A stretch of DNA of 64,000 nt, taken from Protopterus annectens. Taxonomy: Eukaryota; Chordata; Ceratodontiformes; Protopteridae. The stretch spans positions 401,177,683 to 401,241,682 of the forward strand of contig NC_056738.1 in NCBI RefSeq assembly GCF_019279795.1. Direction: 5' to 3'. Of this stretch, positions 46,772-56,830 are shown piece after piece; the stretch's first letter is position 1; each line of letters begins with the position of its first letter. The notes beneath the pieces are model-generated. The model did no database searches and was not told the origin of the DNA. It worked only from the letters and a program-made list of their open reading frames with translations. The translations under genes and the position numbers were made by a program.

Positions 46772-49220
46772 TGTGGGATAGGTTGCACTTGCAGACAGAC
46801 AAGACAGCAGATAGGGGCAGTATATGACACATGAGGGGGGTAAACACCTTTGACTGGGAGGTTGGTTGGGAATCTGAAGCCCATGAGCTCCCAAATGGAT
46901 ACAGTGGGACTGAGGTCCCCACCCATGGGCAGTCACCACTTCTCCTTCATGGCCCCGAAGGTGGCTGTGCTGGGGTCTGCGTAGGAGGGGCAGCCTGCCA
47001 CTCGAGGTGCGCCATCCAGCCTTCAATCTGGCACAGCTGCCCACTCTACTCTGCTCAGATGGTGCTGTGCACCAAACCCTGGAACTGACTGCAGGTGACA
47101 GGCTCCTGTCCATGCCTGCTCCCGGGGGGCAGGCCCCATCCTCTGAGGCAGTTCCACCCAAAGGTGGTGCAGGACCAGCAGATGAGGAAGTCCTGGGTTG
47201 GGTCCCAGATGTGCTGGGGCCCAGTGCCATGGTCAGATGAGGTGGGACAGGTGAATCCACCGGGATCTGCCTTCCCAAATGTGCTATGGTGTTGAGGTTT
47301 TAAAAAATATATTGGTTAGTCATGAACAACACATTTCAAGTTTAGTTATAACAGCTTGCATGGGTGTTCCAATTAACCCCATAAAACAGATTTGAAACAG
47401 TTGCATAGCAAAATGAACACATGCATAAATGGAACAATATGCATTGTAACAGCATGCCAGTAACATTGATGGCAACAGGCCACCAGCAGTGGTATTTGAA
47501 CAAGGTATGTTAACATGCAACCAATCAAATATATGAACAATAATAGAACACAAGTCCCAACATTAGGTTTGGAGAAAACATACCCGTAGTATATGAATTA
47601 TAGTATTGATCCAGATGAGGGGTGGGGAGAGAGACAAAAAGTCCATTAACAACTGTTTATGCTTCTATTTTCCACAACAGTGCTGCTCGATACTCTATGG
47701 GTCTGCCCTCACTTTACATCTGCCTATGGCCCATAGCTTCTGTAGCACAAACATATCTATTAAGCTGTCAGCCTGGAATGGTATGAGGCAAACTGTGACA
47801 ACTCTGGGTACCTGACTAGAGGGGACTCGTACACGGCAGGGTTACATATCTGGCACAGGAGGGGTACCCTGAACTGCTGTTATGTGAGTGTGCTACTGGC
47901 ATACATCAACTGGTTTCCTATCTGTGTCCAGGGTTATTGGCAGCAGTGACCACCATCCATGACAGCATGACACTTAAGAGACATGTATTGGGAAGAGTGC
48001 ATGTTGTATGCACCTATCCTACTGTCATTTGATGGAATGTGGTGGGAGAGCTGAACAGTTCTACACAGTTTACTAGTATACCCTTCATACAGCTACTACC
48101 AACATTTCTTTACCTGTAAAACCTGTGGAGAAAATATCTGTTAACACTACCTGACTGTTTTTACATTTATTCCCGATTCCTTGTGTGTAGATATGCACAC
48201 ATCTTATTACCACTCCCTGGATTTGAACTGTGTCTGGGTGTGTAAAATTAACCACTAAGCTATTTAAATCACACTGAGCTATTTCACATTACACTGAGCT
48301 ACTTAGGATCTGCTGTTTTTTGTTTCACTGGTTTCTGCCTAATAGTTTCTTGGTCAGACAGTCTGAACTTGTAATCCTGTGATGCATGCATGACAGATAG
48401 TTATTGTACTGTGCATTAATCCTTTGGACTACTACAATCTGGAAAGCAAAGGTTAACACAAGGCAATGCTGGATGGAAAACACTTTGAAACTTAGTGCAG
48501 TATATATTTCACATTTCAGTTATATCTTGTTTTATAGCTCCACCATCTACAGTTTTTCTTAACAGCTGTTTCACAGAACAACCTCAGTTAATGTATGCTG
48601 TCACAGCCATATTTGCTGTGAAGAACCTGTATACATTCTATATGTCTACAACAACATACAAGAATAAACATAGCAATTTTTTTGTAGGGATCTTTATTAC
48701 ACATCATTATTAGTCGGTCAAATGTTTTTACTTATTCAGTTCACACAGCAACAGTATACCTACTAACAGTAAGCAATGTATTCCTTCTTAGCTATTTGAA
48801 CAATATACTGCAAAATATATTTGTACTCACCAGCCTGTCGATGTAGCCTCAGCAGTCTGTTGGCATGGGCTTCTACATTACTAGCCCTCTCTGCTGCAGC
48901 TGTAGGGAAGAAAAACAAACATTATGCATACCTGTCTATCACATTCTCAGGCTAGTATTTGCTACAAACTACTTGATAGTGATACTTACTACTGGAGCAT
49001 TCCATGCCCAAGCATCTTGGATCCACTGGGCCAAGAGCACCCCCATCCTCTGCTGTAGGTCAGCATAGTGGTGCTGTACATGCTCACCAGTCTGGGGGAT
49101 GCCAGTCGCACTGGTGAGATCATGTGTGAGATGGTCCCAGGCCTCCACTTTGTATTGGGAGCCCTGGCACTGGCCCCACAGCAGTCTCTCCTCATGGTTT
49201 TCTACAAGGAGTCCAGCCAT
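46772..49220 (-). CDS. Transposon-derived Myb/SANT-like gene, three exons proposed
   Basis: Exon 1 (49,220-48,990) starts MAGLLVENHEERLLWGQ and carries a Myb/SANT-like domain (KVEAWDHLTHDLTSATG, then GEHVQHHYADLQQRM). It ends before GTAAGTATC. A 90-bp intron ends TTCTTCCCTACAG. Exon 2 (48,899-48,831) is 23 codons (AERASNVEAHANRLLRLHRQ) and ends before GTGAGT. Exon 3 (about 47,280-46,772) is Pro/Ser-rich (PPHLTMALGPSTSGTQ). Its acceptor is weak and less certain. Harbinger-type transposons carry such a DNA-binding gene beside the transposase. This one is on the opposite strand from the transposase at 54 kb. No stop lies inside these exons, so it may be intact or recently so. Membership of the same element is inference, and the domain differs from the Myb gene at 35 kb. 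Confidence 0.6.
48206..48262 (-). repeat. tRNA-like SINE fragment
   Basis: Minus strand: TAGCTTAGTGGTTAA (A-box-like), then AGTTCAAATCCAGGG (B-box-like) about 30 bases later. It is too irregular for a tRNA gene and lies inside intron 2 of the Myb-like gene. Confidence 0.4.
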
Positions 49221-49379
49221 GACCCTGGATACCTGAATGCTCCAGCACTGTGCCTGAAAGTGCAGTCCTTGACCTAAACCACATAGTACCTGCACAGATG
49301 AACTACAACAGATTCTGGCTGTATTCCCACCTGCACCATTCAAATAAGGTGATATTCCCGCCTTTTGCCATCATTGGAT

Positions 49380-49575
49380 CATTTTGAACATGTTAATCTC
49401 TGCTAAGCAGTGCACAAATCTGCTAAGCTGTGTTGAACAGTGCTTAAAGAGGTAATTGCTGAGCACTGCTTAACAGTGTGCAATTCCGCTTAACTGAGCT
49501 ACCTGCTGCTTAGCATTCATGTCTAAGCAATATTTATATCTGGTTAGCATATCTGAGCATTGCTAGCCATTGTTC
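49380..49575. promoter_or_regulatory. Cluster of GCTTAGCA-like direct and inverted words
   Basis: Variants of GCTAAGCAGTGC and GCTTAAC recur at least ten times in 190 bp just upstream of the Myb-like gene. Similar clusters lie at 46,265-46,350, 38,800-38,880 and 55,475-55,640. Subterminal repeats that bind transposon proteins look like this. The role is inferred. Confidence 0.45.
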
Positions 49576-49859
49576 AATTTCATTTTTAGAAAGTATCAGA
49601 ATAATGACTTCATTTAATCAGTGTATATAATTTATTTTACATGACATCCCTCTATGTGCTTTCATTACATTAGCAAGGGGTGTGACTATACTGTATGGGA
49701 CACTTGTGTATACATGGGTGGTGTCGCATATTATATGCACTCACACTTCCATTTTACATCAGCTACACTACCCTGGTTGACAAAAAAACAGTTACTACAT
49801 AATTTAAGTGGAAAAAATTATTTGAACACTACTTTCCCATATAAAATTAACTTGCCTGT

Positions 49860-49925
49860 CTTAGTACTCAAACTGTGAACACCTGCATATAATGCTGGGA
49901 CTCTAACCACTACACTATCTCAGCT
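49860..49925 (-). repeat. tRNA-like SINE fragment
   Basis: Minus strand: GATAGTGTAGTGGTTAGAG is a good A box. The B box, AGTTTGAGTAC, is degenerate. Not a functional tRNA by eye. Confidence 0.4.
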
Positions 49926-50089
49926 AAGGAAATTCATCTCTATATTTTTATTTATCTCCTATGGGATGTTTAAGCAATGTTAAGAGGAGGGCCATAACAC
50001 GCACACCCACTCAGCTACGCTTAAACATGCCTTAGTATGGGAAAAAATAATTATATTATTATTATATTATTATAGTGAGTATTGTGGTT

Positions 50090-50311
50090 TTCTGACATGT
50101 CATTGAGGATTGCAGTCAGGAAATAATGGCATACATTTGACTTGCAGACTTCTATCCTTCAGAAATTTATACTAATGCATACCTGTTTTCTATCAACTTT
50201 CTAAGTTTGTAAGAGCAATATTTAAGAAGTGTCCCTATTTTTAGGACTTCGTCCCTCCATTATTTGTGCCTTTGTCCGCATTTACTGCTTTAACAGGTTG
50301 TGCGGTATTGT
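50090..50311 (+). mobile_element. Partial MITE, CATACCTCTCAAC family
   Basis: It lacks the left third but has GAGGATTGCAGTCAGGAAAT, CAACTTTCTAAGTTTGTAAG and a right end AACAGGTTGTGCGGTATTG in family order. The hairpin battery starts directly after it. Confidence 0.6.
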
Positions 50312-50323
50312 ACGGCACTTTTA

Positions 50324-50735
50324 CAATGCAGGGGGGTGTCACAGAACCTGTCACACACTCCCTGCATTGCTTTCCTGCTCCCCTATATATTTTAGTGTCC
50401 ACAGACACTGAAATACTCATCTATTTAATTTCAATGTTCACGGACACTGAAATACTGGCATAATATTAGAGAAATTCTCTAATATTATGCTGCATTAATT
50501 TTAGAAAGTGCCGCAAGGCACTTTCTGAGTGCAGGGGGCATGTTAACTGTGCAAGCAGTGCTAGAACACACCCCCTGCACTCATTCACTGTTCATGTCCG
50601 TACAGCCCTTATCAGTAGCGCACCTTCATGAATATGCAAGGTGCGCTGCTGTTAGGGCTGTGCGGACAAGGACATGGTTCACGCTGTGCAGGAATAGCAC
50701 TATTCCTGCACAGAGTTTATTGAATCCCAGGGATA
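50324..50735. repeat. Battery of consecutive hairpins
   Basis: In 410 bp there are at least seven stems: CAATGCAGGG/CCCTGCATTG (50,324-50,369); two around GTGTC/GACAC at about 50,394-50,456; a perfect 16-bp stem GCATAATATTAGAGAA at 50,458-50,490; AGAAAGTGCC-GCAA-GGCACTTTCT at 50,503-50,526; GAGTGCAGGGGG with its complement at 50,527-50,582; a long arm GTCCG...GCGCACCTT with AAGGTGCGC...GGAC at 50,596-50,665; and CTGTGCAGGAATAG/CTATTCCTGCACAG at 50,684-50,713. The segment ends GAATCCCAGGG. It has no coding content and matches the transposon end at 19,985 and the copy at 1,690. Confidence 0.8.
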
Positions 50736-50739
50736 GTCT

Positions 50740-51975
50740 TTAGCTTGTCTCCCCATTTCCAGTCCATTTTTTTTTTATTTTAGTTAGTTATGCTAAGAAT
50801 AAGTTATATTTAATCCATGCTGAATTACTTAAGTTTCAGAGTGGTAAGGGCAATTAAAATCAAGTCTGTAGTCATTAGCAAACTTGGTGATCCAGAGAAT
50901 GTTGGTGTTGACTCAAGTTTGTGAGTTGTGGGGAACCGAACGCCCACCTTCACCAATTGTGTTTTTTCCTGAGATCCTTCTGGCAATTCATTGGATTGCA
51001 TGAATGTTAACCTTCAGCTCCTAGAATTTTTTTATAATCCTTGTGTGTGGGATAGTATCAATTGCTTTTGCAAGACCATACCCACCTATATGCACTGATA
51101 ACATCTTGCCCATTTCAACTGTGACTTCTTCCAAGAATTGACAAGGTTTAAAAGACATGATCTACTCTTGACAAAAGAAGACTCATTTATCTTCATGAGT
51201 ACTAAATTGCTTATATCCTTCTAAAACAGTTGCAGCAGTATCCTTTTCATATCTTTGCAGATGATACAGGTAAGTTTCATAGGTTGATAGTTTTCTGACT
51301 TAGCTTTAGAGCTACCTTTGTGGATAGGGACCACTATGGCTTATGATCACATATCTGTAACAAAACCCATAGAGCGACAGGAGAAAATAATGTTTCATTT
51401 CATACTGATGAGGAAACAATCAGGAATATTTCCTGGCCTATGGATCTGACATTTCCAATCTTAGACAATGCTGCCTCTACGTCATCCTGTGTTACATCTG
51501 ATGGGTCATCACATGTAACAAAGCTATCACATGTAATCATTTGCAGAAATTAGTGTTAAATGTACTTACAAAGATGATGGTAATATCTTGTGTGTCTACA
51601 TATACTGTAATTGAACACAAAGATACTGCAATCTTGGGAATCATTTCTCATTTTCCTTGCATTATGATACAAGTGTTTATGGTTATTTTGTGATTTTGAA
51701 CCAAATTGTTTTCCAAAAACTGCCTTAATTTCATGACTTAATTCCAAAAGTTCTTTTTTGCTTAACTGAGACTTTTTTGTTTTTTGAGAGCAGCCTTTTC
51801 TTTTTATTACATTTTTCTTATTTATTTAAGAATTCTGTCTGTGAGATTTGTTCTTCATTCTCCTACTGCATTTAAAATCTTACGGTGACATGGTTGGCAA
51901 TGTGTTTATCAACAGTATTTTAAAATCAATGCTGTTTCCTTCTGTGATGTCTAGTCTGTTTAGGTCATTATTTCG
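50740..51975. other. Old LINE-like or unique sequence, not assignable
   Basis: The stretch 51,030-51,540 reads on the minus strand like a heavily decayed reverse transcriptase (words such as KSENYQPMKLTCIICKDMK, ESSFVKSRSCLLNL and KAIDTIPHTRI). It is probably a LINE relic, but I could not bound it. The rest shows nothing. Confidence 0.35.
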
Positions 51976-52549
51976 GAATACATTCATTTGATTGAACTAA
52001 CATTGCTTGATCGGGTATAACACAGTGTTATTACCAAATTTCCCCTTGCCGAATGGTCAGAATGTCATACAAAACACCAAATACGACATTTCTGACCGCT
52101 CTACCACCTAAACAAGTGCTACCATGGGTCAAAAGGGGGGGTGTTTTGGGGGGGTGTTTTGCGATTCGCAACAATTGCATTCGCATTTATGAGGTTTTGC
52201 CGCACTGCTTTCAAACATAGTCCGGTAGCCCATCCACCAGCCGATCAAATGAATGTATACCCATTATAGAATACATTCATTGGATCGAGCTAACATTGTT
52301 CGATCGGGTATAACACCGAGAGTTATTACCGAATTTTCCCTTGCCGAACGGTCGGAATGTCATACAAAACACCAAATGTGACATTTCCAACCACTCTACC
52401 ACCTAAACAAGTGCTACCATGGGTCAAAAAGGGGGGGATGTTTTGCGATTTGCAACAATTGCATTCGCATTTATGAGGTTTTGCTGCACTGCTTTCGAAC
52501 ATATTCTGTTCGACCATCGATGGATGGCCAATCAAATGAATGTATACCC
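51976..52549. mobile_element. Head-to-tail dimer of a MITE of about 285 bp
   Basis: Unit 1 (51,976-52,262) and unit 2 (52,269-52,549) both start GAATACATTCATTnGATnG and end AATCAAATGAATGTATACCC or a close variant, forming a terminal inverted repeat. They share TTGCCGAAnGGTC, CTCTACCACCTAAACAAGTG and a run of G residues. ATTAT-type sequence lies at the outer flanks and between the units, suggesting a target duplication. Identity between units is high. Confidence 0.8.
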
Positions 52550-52799
52550 ATTATTTCAGTCTAGTTTTGTAAGATCCTCACTTGTTTTATAATTGCCAAC
52601 TTTTATGAAATCCCTAAAAGCGTCCATATTGTGCACAAGGTAGACCTGTGTTTTGCTGTATAGTACGACTCCAGCATGGTCTAATTTTACAGTAGTGAGA
52701 ATAACATTCGTGGTTATGCAGACTGAAGGTATATTACTTATGATGTTATCCAGAATATTAGTTACTACCTGTAGTTTGAATATATGAAGTCAATGAGAC

Positions 52800-53500
52800 T
52801 ATGGGCTGGATTCACGAAGGCTTGCACGGAGTCTAAGAGTAGTGTAAGACTCCAGAAACCAATATGTCTGCCAAGCGATCCAGGAACAGCCGGCAGGGGC
52901 GTGCATGAGAGCTCCTAAAACTACTCTTGCATGGACAGTGTTAGGTTATGAAAATTACCTCATTTGCTGCTGAAAGCTATGCAAATGAGGTAAATTTGCG
53001 ATCCAGGAAACACTAACCTGTCCGAGTAAGAGTAGTGTTATTTGCAGAAATGTACTCGGTTGGTAACTGAGTACCGTTCTGCAAATAGCAAAACGGAGCA
53101 ATGACAGCTCCAAATAAAGGATGCATCCAGTTGACGAAGCATGCCAATGGCCAAATATAAGGCCATTGGCATTCATATGTGTTGCAAAAAATTTTAAAAA
53201 TTAATAATTTTTTTCCCCGATCCCCGATGTTTAAGCATAGCACAGCATTGCGCAAACTTGCGGCGCTCTAAAAAACAAAAAAAAAATAAATACAAGTCAA
53301 AAATAGGCATTTTATTACAAATATCCATCTGCCATGCAAGTGAATGGCAGGCTGAAGACAACATGGCTACTGAGTAGTGGTTGCTAAGGGGGGAAGCTCA
53401 GTGTGAGAGATGTAACCAAGCATTAGTAGGCAATCCTATGCAAATGAGCATAAGGATAGTGAATCCCAATTCTCCCTGCCATGCAAACCATGTCCCTAGA
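52800..53500. repeat. Repeat with GGGCTGGATTCACGAA edge and internal hairpin
   Basis: A sharp edge, GGGCTGGATTCACGAAGG, at about 52,804 and a hairpin pairing TTACCTCATTTGC with GCAAATGAGGTAA (52,955-52,993) suggest a non-autonomous DNA element. I did not find its partner end with confidence. Confidence 0.4.
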
Positions 53501-53719
53501 GTGTAAGAGTAGGATTAAGATAGTATCAGAGTAGTAGATAGGTGACATCATGAGGGGTGTATGTATCAAAGACTATAAGCTTATTGGAGCAGAGTGGCAT
53601 GCGTTTGCTGTGAGTTACTCAGGACTGGAAGAGGCATGTCTACAGTTGTCTGAAATGAAACCCAGAAACTGAAGGCATACGCTGTGGCTACAACCAAAGT
53701 TTCTTGCAAAGATGCTTAC

Positions 53720-53895
53720 ACTGTGTGCGCGCGTGTGCGTGCCTGTAAACCCATGTAAGCCTGTGTGTGCGTGTGTGCACCCATGTAAGCCTGTGTAAGG
53801 CTGTGTAAGCCTGTGTGTGTGGATGTGCACCCGCCTAAGCCTGTGTAAGCCTGTGTAAGGCTGTGTGCACACATGTGCGCTCATGTACGCGTGTT
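53720..53895. repeat. Degenerate tandem repeat GTGTAAGCCT / GTGTGC
   Basis: Words GTGTAAGCCT and GTGTAAGGCT alternate with GTGTGCGC or GTGCACCC. About ten irregular units lie upstream of the Harbinger transposase. Confidence 0.75.
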
Positions 53896-54166
53896 TGCGC
53901 TTGTTTGCATGGCACCACCCCCTGTGAAAACAGAAAAGGGAAAAGGAAGGAAAAGTAGTCTTAGGAAGTTAATCAAGGAGAACTAGCAGAGCTGCCAGGT
54001 GAAATCAATCAGAAACAGCCAATTACACAGGCAGTACACTAGCCTAACCCAGCCCAGCACTTAAAACTCTGCAAACAACATTCCCCCATGTTTTACTCAG
54101 AAACACTGCAACACTGCAGTATACAAAGAGAAGTGAAAACTTAAAAATCTTAACTGAGAAAAAAAA

Positions 54167-55318
54167 ATGTTAGGGGCTGCCATTGCTATTATAAGGCAAC
54201 ATGTGCAAGATGCTGAGGATGGTGCCATTGCGGATGTTGCTGAGCAACACACAGTGAGAAGACGGAGAAGAGTGTACGGACCCAGGGTAACTTACCAGGG
54301 GCTACATGAGCTGGAGATTGTGGAGTGCTATAGAGTGGACAGAGAGCTCCTGCAGAAAATTGTTGAGCTGTGCAGGCCATGCCTCACACACAGAACCAAC
54401 AGAGGGGAACCCATCCCAGTGGAAACCAAGGTATGTGTTGGCCTAAGAATACTAGCAACAGCTACCTTCCAGAGACCAACTGGTGATATGATGGGGATTT
54501 CACAGGCATCAGCATCCAGGGTACTGCACCAGTTCCTGAATGCCATGTCAGCACATGTTGGTGATCATGTATATTTCCCCAATTCCCATGAGGCATTGGC
54601 CAGCAATATGCACCTCTTCCAGCAAATAGTGGAATACCCTGAGGTAGTAGGTGCAATTGACTGCACACACATACACATCAAAGCACCAGCTGGTGAGCGG
54701 GGTAGGGCCTATATCAACTGCAAGGGCTTCCACTCCATCAACTGCCAGGTCGTGTGCAATGCCCAGGGCATAATACTGAATGTGTGTGCTGGATGCCCTG
54801 GAAGCTACCACAATTCCCATATCTGGCATCTGATACAGCTGTACCAGACATTTGCCAATGGGGACATCCTTGACGGTTACCTAGTGGGGAATGCTGGATA
54901 CGCACTGGAGTCATGGCTGATGACACCCATCAGAAATGCACACACACCTGAACAAGAACTCCATAATGAGGCACATGCACAAACACGAAATGTAATAGAG
55001 CGTGTGTTTGGGATGCTCAAGTCACGTTTCTGGTGCCTGGACTCATTCGGTGGAGCCTTGCAGTACTCACCAACTACATGTACCCAAATTGTCATGGTAT
55101 GTGCCATGCTACACAATATGATCCTGAAAAAACAGCTGCAGCAGGAACAGCATGGGGCAGGGCCAAACAGCCCCCCACCATTGCCAAGGCATGCACAGGC
55201 ACAGCGTGACTTGGAGGAGGAACAACCTGAGCCTGCCCCAGTAGGCAGAAGGTGGTGTGCCCAGTATGCCTTGGCCTTGGCAAAGAGGCAATGCATAGCA
55301 CATACACTGGCTCAGTAG
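54167..55318 (+). CDS. PIF/Harbinger (HARBI1-like) transposase, open frame, catalytic D to N
   Basis: A 383-residue open frame without interruption. The N-terminal half has the helix-turn-helix-like segment GDMMGISQASASRVLHQFL. The DDE nuclease (DDE_Tnp_4 family) follows: first catalytic aspartate D165 in VVGAIDCTHIHIKAP; second position in LVGNAGYALESWLMTP, where the usual GDSGY aspartate is N242; glutamate E278 in RNVIERVFGMLKSRFW. The family normally cuts and pastes with three-base target duplications, together with a Myb-like partner. An Asp-to-Asn change at a metal ligand should abolish cleavage. The decayed sister at 20 kb still has GAT there, so this is a derived single transition. The C-terminal 60 residues are Pro/Gln-rich. 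HARBI1-like host domestication is possible but not needed. Confidence 0.88.
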   Translation: MLGAAIAIIRQHVQDAEDGAIADVAEQHTVRRRRRVYGPRVTYQGLHELEIVECYRVDRELLQKIVELCRPCLTHRTNRGEPIPVETKVCVGLRILATATFQRPTGDMMGISQASASRVLHQFLNAMSAHVGDHVYFPNSHEALASNMHLFQQIVEYPEVVGAIDCTHIHIKAPAGERGRAYINCKGFHSINCQVVCNAQGIILNVCAGCPGSYHNSHIWHLIQLYQTFANGDILDGYLVGNAGYALESWLMTPIRNAHTPEQELHNEAHAQTRNVIERVFGMLKSRFWCLDSFGGALQYSPTTCTQIVMVCAMLHNMILKKQLQQEQHGAGPNSPPPLPRHAQAQRDLEEEQPEPAPVGRRWCAQYALALAKRQCIAHTLAQ

Positions 55319-55474
55319 GAACCCTGGAAATGATACCTCTCTCTGACTCACACATAAAATAAAAGGGATGCCTAACTTGACACTACCTGTTTCCAAACAT
55401 GTATAGGGAGTGTAGTATATGCATCCAACATAGGCAGCCCTGCAGCACTACCGGAGGCATGATTGCCATGTTTT

Positions 55475-55645
55475 AAGCATTATAAAGCAGTGCTAAGCAG
55501 CATTTACCAATATACAGTATATGTAAACAAAATTGACCATGCTAACTAGCGCAATGTTGGGTAACGTTGAGCAATGTTGGGCAAGGTTGGCCAAAGTTGT
55601 GCAAAGTTGAGCAAAGTCAGGTAAACATGCTCATATTTGCTTTAC
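55475..55645. promoter_or_regulatory. Subterminal repeat cluster beside the transposase
   Basis: Words GCAGTGCTAAGCAGC, GCAATGTTGGG, GAGCAATGTTGGGCAA and GTGCAAAGTTGAGCAAAG recur with about 10-13 bp spacing. Position and style suit binding sites for the element's own proteins. Confidence 0.4.
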
Positions 55646-55687
55646 TGTTCCTTAAGCAATCTGCTCTGGCCAGCATGAAAATAAAAA

Positions 55688-55759
55688 GCAGTGACAGGGC
55701 TCGAACCCAGGATACTGTGCAGTATAGTCACAGTACTGAACTACTAAGCCATGATAGCA
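55688..55759 (-). repeat. tRNA-like sequence with perfect B box
   Basis: Minus strand: GCTATCATGGCTTAGTAG (A-box-like) and, 40 bases on, GGTTCGAGCCC, an exact B box. Total length is about 72 nt. The acceptor arms do not pair, so this is a tRNA-derived SINE head or tRNA pseudogene rather than a working tRNA. Confidence 0.55.
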
Positions 55760-55839
55760 TTTCAGTGGCACAGACACAGCAGGACAATTGTACAGTAATG
55801 CAAACACAAAGAAATGCTGTATCATGTCCCTAAAGAGGC

Positions 55840-56439
55840 ATATGGGTAACCTCCCCCACAGGCCTATGCAGACAGAGAACATCAGGCCAGGTGGTGTGAT
55901 GTGGGTTGTGTAGGCTATGAAGTCGCAATCTAATATACGTGACATTGGACACTAGGATCTGTAGCACAGTAGTATGCCTCAAGCCAGTATGATAGGCAAC
56001 AATACAGACTGAAATGGTGTACAGTACACAGCAGTGCAGGCATAGCAAATGTGTAAAAGTGTCAGGTGAAACCCTCATCCTATGTACACCCACAGTAACA
56101 ATCAAGTTTGCCCCTGGGTAGAAATGTACAAAGAATAACCGTCCCCCGTGTATGTAGAAATGTTGATAAGTCTATGCAAAGTGTCTCATGGAAGCCCTGC
56201 AGGCACAGCATGATCCCTGTTGATCTATGACACAAAGGTGAGCCCTGCTGTAAAGATACAGCTTGACTGTCCATACACATATAGTAAAAATGTCTATACT
56301 GGGCATGCTCACACACTCCAACAAATGTAGTGGATTTCATTCAGCATCACACTGAAAGGTCATACTGGGCATGCTCACACACTTAAAAAAAAAGCAAATG
56401 TCAGGCAACAACATACTGAAAGGTCATACTGGGCATGCT
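55840..56439. other. Non-coding stretch, short local repeat
   Basis: The phrase GGTCATACTGGGCATGCTCA occurs twice, with a related third form (56,292, 56,357, 56,421). No coding signal. Confidence 0.45.
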
Positions 56440-56830
56440 CACACACTTATGCCAAATACGGAGGTGATAGTAAGGGATCTATGGAAAAATGTAGATAGAC
56501 ATCTCTACTTCCAGAAACACATTCACAAAGTTGTCAGAAAATCATGCTATGTGTTTACATAAACTGCCAATGTCTGTGCATGTAGGTCGAAGGAGGTTCC
56601 CAGTACTCATCAGTCATTAGACCCGTCAGAGAGTACCACAACACACTTGTGATGAATCAGACTAGACACGTTCAACAGCCAGAAAGACCACTGAAGTACC
56701 CTAACAAGAGGATTACTGGCCTCAAACAGTTGCCCCATGCAACAAGACTGAATGTAACCCAATCTGTACTCTGTTGCATACTGTCTACTCAGGAGATCTC
56801 TGACCAACAGACAGGTCCATGTCATGGCTA
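56440..56830 (+). mobile_element. LINE 3' fragment
   Basis: Translation gives EVIVRDLWKNVDRHL, VVRKSCYV and, in another frame, KYPNKRITGLKQLPHATRLN. These match the RT C-terminus of the LINE at 26.1-26.4 kb (EVVIRELGTQVDSKL, VVRKSFYV, KYLTKRILGLKHLSYMD). It is frame-broken. Confidence 0.7.

Noticed and set aside
50458-50490. TAATATTA in a hairpin, as in circovirus replication origins
   Set aside because: The word lies in the stem rather than the loop, there is no Rep-like frame nearby, and it belongs to a series of hairpins of a DNA transposon.
55688-55759. Functional tRNA gene
   Set aside because: The B box is perfect, but the acceptor stem does not pair and the anticodon arm is poor, so it is better seen as a SINE head or tRNA pseudogene.
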